Assembly: GCA_024231375.1 (NCBI GenBank)
Contig: JAAEQP010000992.1
Span: forward strand, 1-8,660
Length of the DNA stretch: 8,660 nucleotides
From: a bacterium
GTDB lineage: Bacteria; Hydrogenedentota; Hydrogenedentia; Hydrogenedentiales; SLHB01
Direction: 5' to 3'
The stretch's first letter is position 1. The number at the start of each line of letters is the position of its first letter. A program made the translations under genes and the position numbers. The notes under the pieces were generated by a model that made no database searches, had not been told where the DNA came from, and was given only the letters and a program-made list of their open reading frames with translations. Positions 6,987-8,660 of this stretch are shown piece by piece.

Positions 6987-7015
6987 ATCATGCCCTCGCC
7001 GTCTAGCGCGATCAA
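6987..7015 (-). promoter_or_regulatory. Candidate sigma70-type promoter for the URO-D-like gene
   Basis: On the minus strand the -35 is TTGATC (7015-7010) and the -10 is CATGAT (6992-6987), with a 17-nt spacer. Each box matches the consensus at 4 of 6 positions. Transcription would start near 6980, giving a leader of about 30 nt before the ATG at 6948. The position and spacing are good but the boxes are weak, so this is a hypothesis. Confidence 0.35.
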
Positions 7016-7028
7016 GCAGCGTCTGCGC

Positions 7029-7057
7029 TTGCAAAAGCCCCGCGTCCCGTGTATTAC
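7029..7057 (+). promoter_or_regulatory. Candidate sigma70-type promoter for the sugar isomerase gene
   Basis: The -35 is TTGCAA (7029-7034) and the -10 is TATTAC (7052-7057), with a 17-nt spacer; each matches the consensus at 4 of 6 positions. Transcription would start near 7064, about 54 nt before the ATG at 7118. Its -35 lies only 13 nt from the -35 of the opposite promoter, so the two polymerase sites are nearly back to back and might be co-regulated. Confidence 0.4.
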
Positions 7058-7117
7058 TCTTCTCACAGTCGGCGCGTGCGCCGGCTTGGCAATCAACCGA
7101 CGAAAGGGACACACGCC

Positions 7118-7825
7118 ATGGGCGCACAGAGTTTCAGCTATCGCAACTTCGACCTTGCCGGCGCTATCCGGTGCCTCAAGGAAACCGGCCTGAACGACAT
7201 GGAGTTCTGCGCCGTTCATTTCAAGCCCGACAAGGATGATCCAGAGTTCGCCCAGGTGCAGACCGCGCTTGCGGAGTCGGGGATCAACGTGCCGTGCTTC
7301 GGCGTGGAAGGATTCGGGCCCGACGCCGCCGCCAACCGCACGAAGTTCGCGTTCGCCAAGGCCCTTGGTATTCAGGTGCTCACGGCGGATCCCACGCCCG
7401 ATTCGTTTGGCAACCTCGACGCCCTCACCGAAGAGTTCGGCGTGAAGATCGCGATTCACAACCACGGGCCCGGCGCGCGATACGACAAGGTCGATGATGT
7501 GTTGACGGCGGTCGAAGGGCACAGCCCGATGATTGGCGCGTGCGCGGACACAGGCCACTACCTTCGGTCGAGCGAGCAGCCCCACGAGGTCATCGAGAAG
7601 CTGGGCGACCGGCTGATATCCCTGCACCTGAAAGACTGGAAGATCGGCGGTGACGAACAGATTCTGGGCAATGGCGACATGGACCTGGTGGCTGTGGCGA
7701 AGGCGCTGAAGACCGTAGGATTCTCAGGGCCCATAGTGATGGAGTACGAGGAGAGCCCTGATAATCCCGTAGAGGATATGAAGCAGGGTTGGGCCAACTG
7801 GCTGGCGGCCTGCGGACAGGCCTAG
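7118..7825 (+). CDS. Sugar phosphate isomerase/epimerase (xylose isomerase-like TIM barrel)
   Basis: A 235-residue cytosolic protein of the COG1082 / AP-endonuclease-2 superfamily, whose members isomerise or epimerise sugars and sugar derivatives using a divalent metal. Barrel strand motifs in order: MEFCAVHF (28-35), GINVPCFGVE (55-64), VKIAIHNHGP (109-118), ACADTGHY (141-148), LISLHLKDW (166-174) and PIVMEYE (205-211). Likely metal ligands are H114 or H116, D144, H170 and E209 or E211. The strand that often carries a metal Glu reads IHNH here, a variant seen in some family members. Most relatives have about 260-290 residues, so this is a compact one. I chose ATG 7118 over an upstream GTG (7049): the extra 23 residues are Arg-rich and unlike the family, and a GAAAGG stretch (7102-7107) lies 10 nt upstream. 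The substrate is unknown. Confidence 0.87.
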   Translation: MGAQSFSYRNFDLAGAIRCLKETGLNDMEFCAVHFKPDKDDPEFAQVQTALAESGINVPCFGVEGFGPDAAANRTKFAFAKALGIQVLTADPTPDSFGNLDALTEEFGVKIAIHNHGPGARYDKVDDVLTAVEGHSPMIGACADTGHYLRSSEQPHEVIEKLGDRLISLHLKDWKIGGDEQILGNGDMDLVAVAKALKTVGFSGPIVMEYEESPDNPVEDMKQGWANWLAACGQA

Positions 7826-7854
7826 CCAATCGCCTCGGAAGAGACCCTCATTTG

Positions 7855-7894
7855 CCCCCGGAAGCACCCGATTTGCTCCCGGGGGTTCTGTTTT
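7855..7894 (+). terminator. Intrinsic terminator of the sugar isomerase gene
   Basis: CCCCCGG (7855-7861) pairs with CCGGGGG (7879-7885). After one A/C mismatch the stem continues with AGCA (7863-7866) and TGCT (7874-7877) around a 7-nt loop. A T-rich tail TTCTGTTTT (7886-7894) follows directly. It lies 29 nt after the stop codon and insulates the rRNA operon from upstream reading. Confidence 0.85.
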
Positions 7895-8132
7895 GACGGC
7901 ATTTCGCGCTCGTGGTGCCGAAATCGGTGTCATCTTGCCTTCCGATTTGCCCAAAGTTGCGCGGCCGTGCAGGGCATGATCTGGGATTTGGGCCATTCTT
8001 GAGGCTTCCAAGGGCCATTCCCGGGAAATCCCCTGAAACTCCTAACGCCTTGTTCTTTCAGTACTTCCGCATTCCAAGCCCGCCCGGCAGCGGCTTTTCT
8101 TCTCGATGGCGGATCATTTCTTCATTTTTCTG
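7895..8132 (+). other. Intergenic region upstream of the rRNA promoters
   Basis: I see no gene or RNA here; the short open frames on both strands look random. The last part (about 8115-8132) is T-rich (CATTTCTTCATTTTTCTG) directly before the P1 -35 box, which is where an UP element that binds the RNA polymerase alpha subunit would lie. No Fis-type sites could be judged. Confidence 0.45.
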
Positions 8133-8161
8133 TTGACATCGGGTTCTGGGTCGTGTAAAGT
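8133..8161 (+). promoter_or_regulatory. rRNA operon promoter P1
   Basis: A perfect -35 TTGACA (8133-8138), a 17-nt spacer and -10 TAAAGT (8156-8161, 4 of 6). The start site would be near 8168, and a T-rich stretch precedes the -35. A GC-rich hairpin (CGGGGG 8176-8181 with CCCCCG 8190-8195) would form at the very start of this transcript. The tandem layout with P2, 124 nt downstream, resembles the P1/P2 pairs of Escherichia coli rrn operons. Confidence 0.75.
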
Positions 8162-8256
8162 TCCGCTTCCGTCGTCGGGGGGCAACGCTCCCCGGAACGG
8201 GCACCTGAGCGCGACAATCCAACGCCTCCTCGGAGGTTACGGTGAGCGCAAGGGGG

Positions 8257-8285
8257 TTGACAGCCAAGTCGTCGTGTGATACCAT
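8257..8285 (+). promoter_or_regulatory. rRNA operon promoter P2 with extended -10
   Basis: A perfect -35 TTGACA (8257-8262), a 17-nt spacer and -10 TACCAT (8280-8285, 4 of 6). TGA at 8277-8279 supplies the TGn extended -10 motif. The start would be near 8292, giving a leader of roughly 250 nt before 16S. A near-palindrome CCTCC-TC-GGAGG (8225-8236) lies 20 nt upstream of the -35 and could be a regulator site, though nothing else supports that. Confidence 0.75.
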
Positions 8286-8335
8286 ACGATGCTCGGTGGC
8301 GGTAGTGGCCGCTGCCGGAGGGTGGCAACGTCAGG

Positions 8336-8361
8336 CCGCTGGATTGGAAACAGTCCGGCGG
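8336..8361 (+). promoter_or_regulatory. boxB-like hairpin of the rRNA leader
   Basis: CCGCTGGATTG (8336-8346) pairs over all 11 positions with CAGTCCGGCGG (8351-8361), counting two G-U pairs, and is closed by a GAAA (GNRA) tetraloop at 8347-8350. It lies 17 nt before boxA. This boxB-then-boxA order is that of rRNA leaders, where the pair loads Nus factors to prevent early termination. Confidence 0.6.
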
Positions 8362-8378
8362 ACGGGCCGAGGCCAGTC

Positions 8379-8389
8379 GCTCTTTGAAA
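8379..8389 (+). promoter_or_regulatory. boxA antitermination element
   Basis: GCTCTTTGAAA matches the core of the rRNA boxA (GCTCTTTAACA in Escherichia coli), the RNA site bound by NusB-NusE. Its place in the leader, about 155 nt before the 16S start and after a boxB-like hairpin, fits. It lets RNA polymerase read through the untranslated rRNA genes. Confidence 0.75.
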
Positions 8390-8445
8390 GTTGAATACGA
8401 TGCACGACCAGCAACAATTAAGGTTTTGTGCAAGGCGCAGGGAAG

Positions 8446-8539
8446 CAAGAGCTTGCTCTTGTGAACCCTGACCCTTAAAATTCAAGATTCCAAGAACCAT
8501 GGAATCAGGCTCACAGATAACGAAGCCATTGGTTTCGTT
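8446..8539 (+). other. Three hairpins in the pre-16S leader
   Basis: Three consecutive stem-loops precede 16S. The first is CAAGAG (8446-8451) with CTCTTG (8456-8461) around a CTTG tetraloop. The second is GATTCCA (8486-8492) with TGGAATC (8500-8506) around a 7-nt loop. The third is AACGAAGCC (8519-8527) with GGTTTCGTT (8531-8539) around ATT, with one G-U pair. They may help leader folding and early 16S assembly. The long RNase III processing stem needs the 3' flank of 16S, which is outside the window, so parts of these hairpins could instead pair with that. Confidence 0.5.
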
Positions 8540-8545
8540 TGATTT

Positions 8546-8660
8546 TTATCGGAGAGTTTGATCCTGGCTCAGAACGAACGCTGGCGGCAGGCTTAACACA
8601 TGCAAGTCGCGCGATTAAAGCCCCTTCGGGGGTGTATAAAGCGGCGAACGGGTGAGTAAC
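8546..8660 (+). rRNA. rrs: 16S ribosomal RNA, 5' end (partial)
   Basis: AGAGTTTGATCCTGGCTCAG at 8553-8572 is the universal 16S 5' motif (the 27F primer site). It is followed by AACGAACGCTGGCGGC and the conserved block ending in ACATGCAAGTCG. Escherichia coli numbering puts the mature 5' end 7 nt before AGAGTTTGATC, hence about 8546. The V1 arm is short (CCCCTTCGGGG, a UUCG-capped helix), and the window ends in the conserved GGCGAACGGGTGAGTAAC. The AACGAACGCTGGCGGCAGGCTTAACA form is not the classic planctomycete one; I would not assign a phylum from it alone. Confidence 0.98.

Noticed and set aside
7049..7117. Upstream GTG start for the sugar isomerase
   Set aside because: The added 23 residues are Arg-rich and foreign to the family, and the GTG lies at the candidate -10 box; ATG 7118 fits better.
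5848..7239. 463-residue plus-strand open frame opposite the URO-D-like gene
   Set aside because: It is the antisense shadow of the URO-D frame, which has family motifs and a Shine-Dalgarno; this frame has neither.
5777..7627. Long minus-strand open frame (616 residues) across the URO-D and isomerase genes
   Set aside because: It spans two genes with clear families in other frames and the divergent promoter region; the translation is Arg/His-rich and shows no motif.
1..8660. CRISPR array, tRNA genes or phage defence genes
   Set aside because: No regularly spaced repeats, no tRNA-like cloverleaf and no nuclease or restriction motifs were seen on either strand.

Overview
The window is GC-rich bacterial chromosome, apparently from an uncultured or environmental lineage. 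It ends in the 5' part of a 16S rRNA gene. The coding content is secreted VIT/von Willebrand A proteins, a URO-D-like protein that is not a haem enzyme, and a COG1082-type sugar phosphate isomerase. Together with the REP-like palindromes, this resembles the planctomycete/PVC sphere or Candidatus Hydrogenedentota. That affiliation is a guess: only about 115 nt of 16S are visible and no comparison could be run.

Layout. (1) Positions 1-124 are the right end of an IS3-family insertion sequence, with the last 38 codons of its transposase and a candidate right terminal inverted repeat. (2) Positions 125-562 have no gene. They hold several small palindromes, a head-to-head pair of 22-nt REP-like hairpins 22 nt apart (311-376), and the leader of the next operon. 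(3) Positions 563-5808 hold three same-strand genes, each with a signal peptide and a good Shine-Dalgarno: a DUF4139/MuiA-like beta protein, a VIT + vWA protein with a complete MIDAS, and a shorter vWA protein with a charged helical tail. (4) A GC-rich hairpin (5837-5867) separates this operon from a convergent URO-D superfamily gene (6948-5872, minus). (5) A 169-bp divergent intergenic region carries plausible promoters for both directions and leads into a short TIM-barrel sugar isomerase/epimerase gene (7118-7825), which ends in a strong intrinsic terminator. (6) From about 8100 on is an rRNA operon control region: two tandem promoters with perfect TTGACA -35 boxes and 17-nt spacers, a boxB-like GNRA hairpin, a boxA antitermination site, further leader hairpins, and the 16S rRNA start at about 8546.

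How the genes work together. The three-gene operon is the most interesting part. All products are predicted to leave the cytoplasm, and two carry metal-dependent adhesion-site vWA domains. They probably act as one envelope or extracellular protein-binding module, but no function is established here. The URO-D-like and isomerase genes are divergently arranged cytosolic enzymes, perhaps for demethylation and sugar catabolism. The rRNA operon has its own promoters and is insulated by the upstream terminator.
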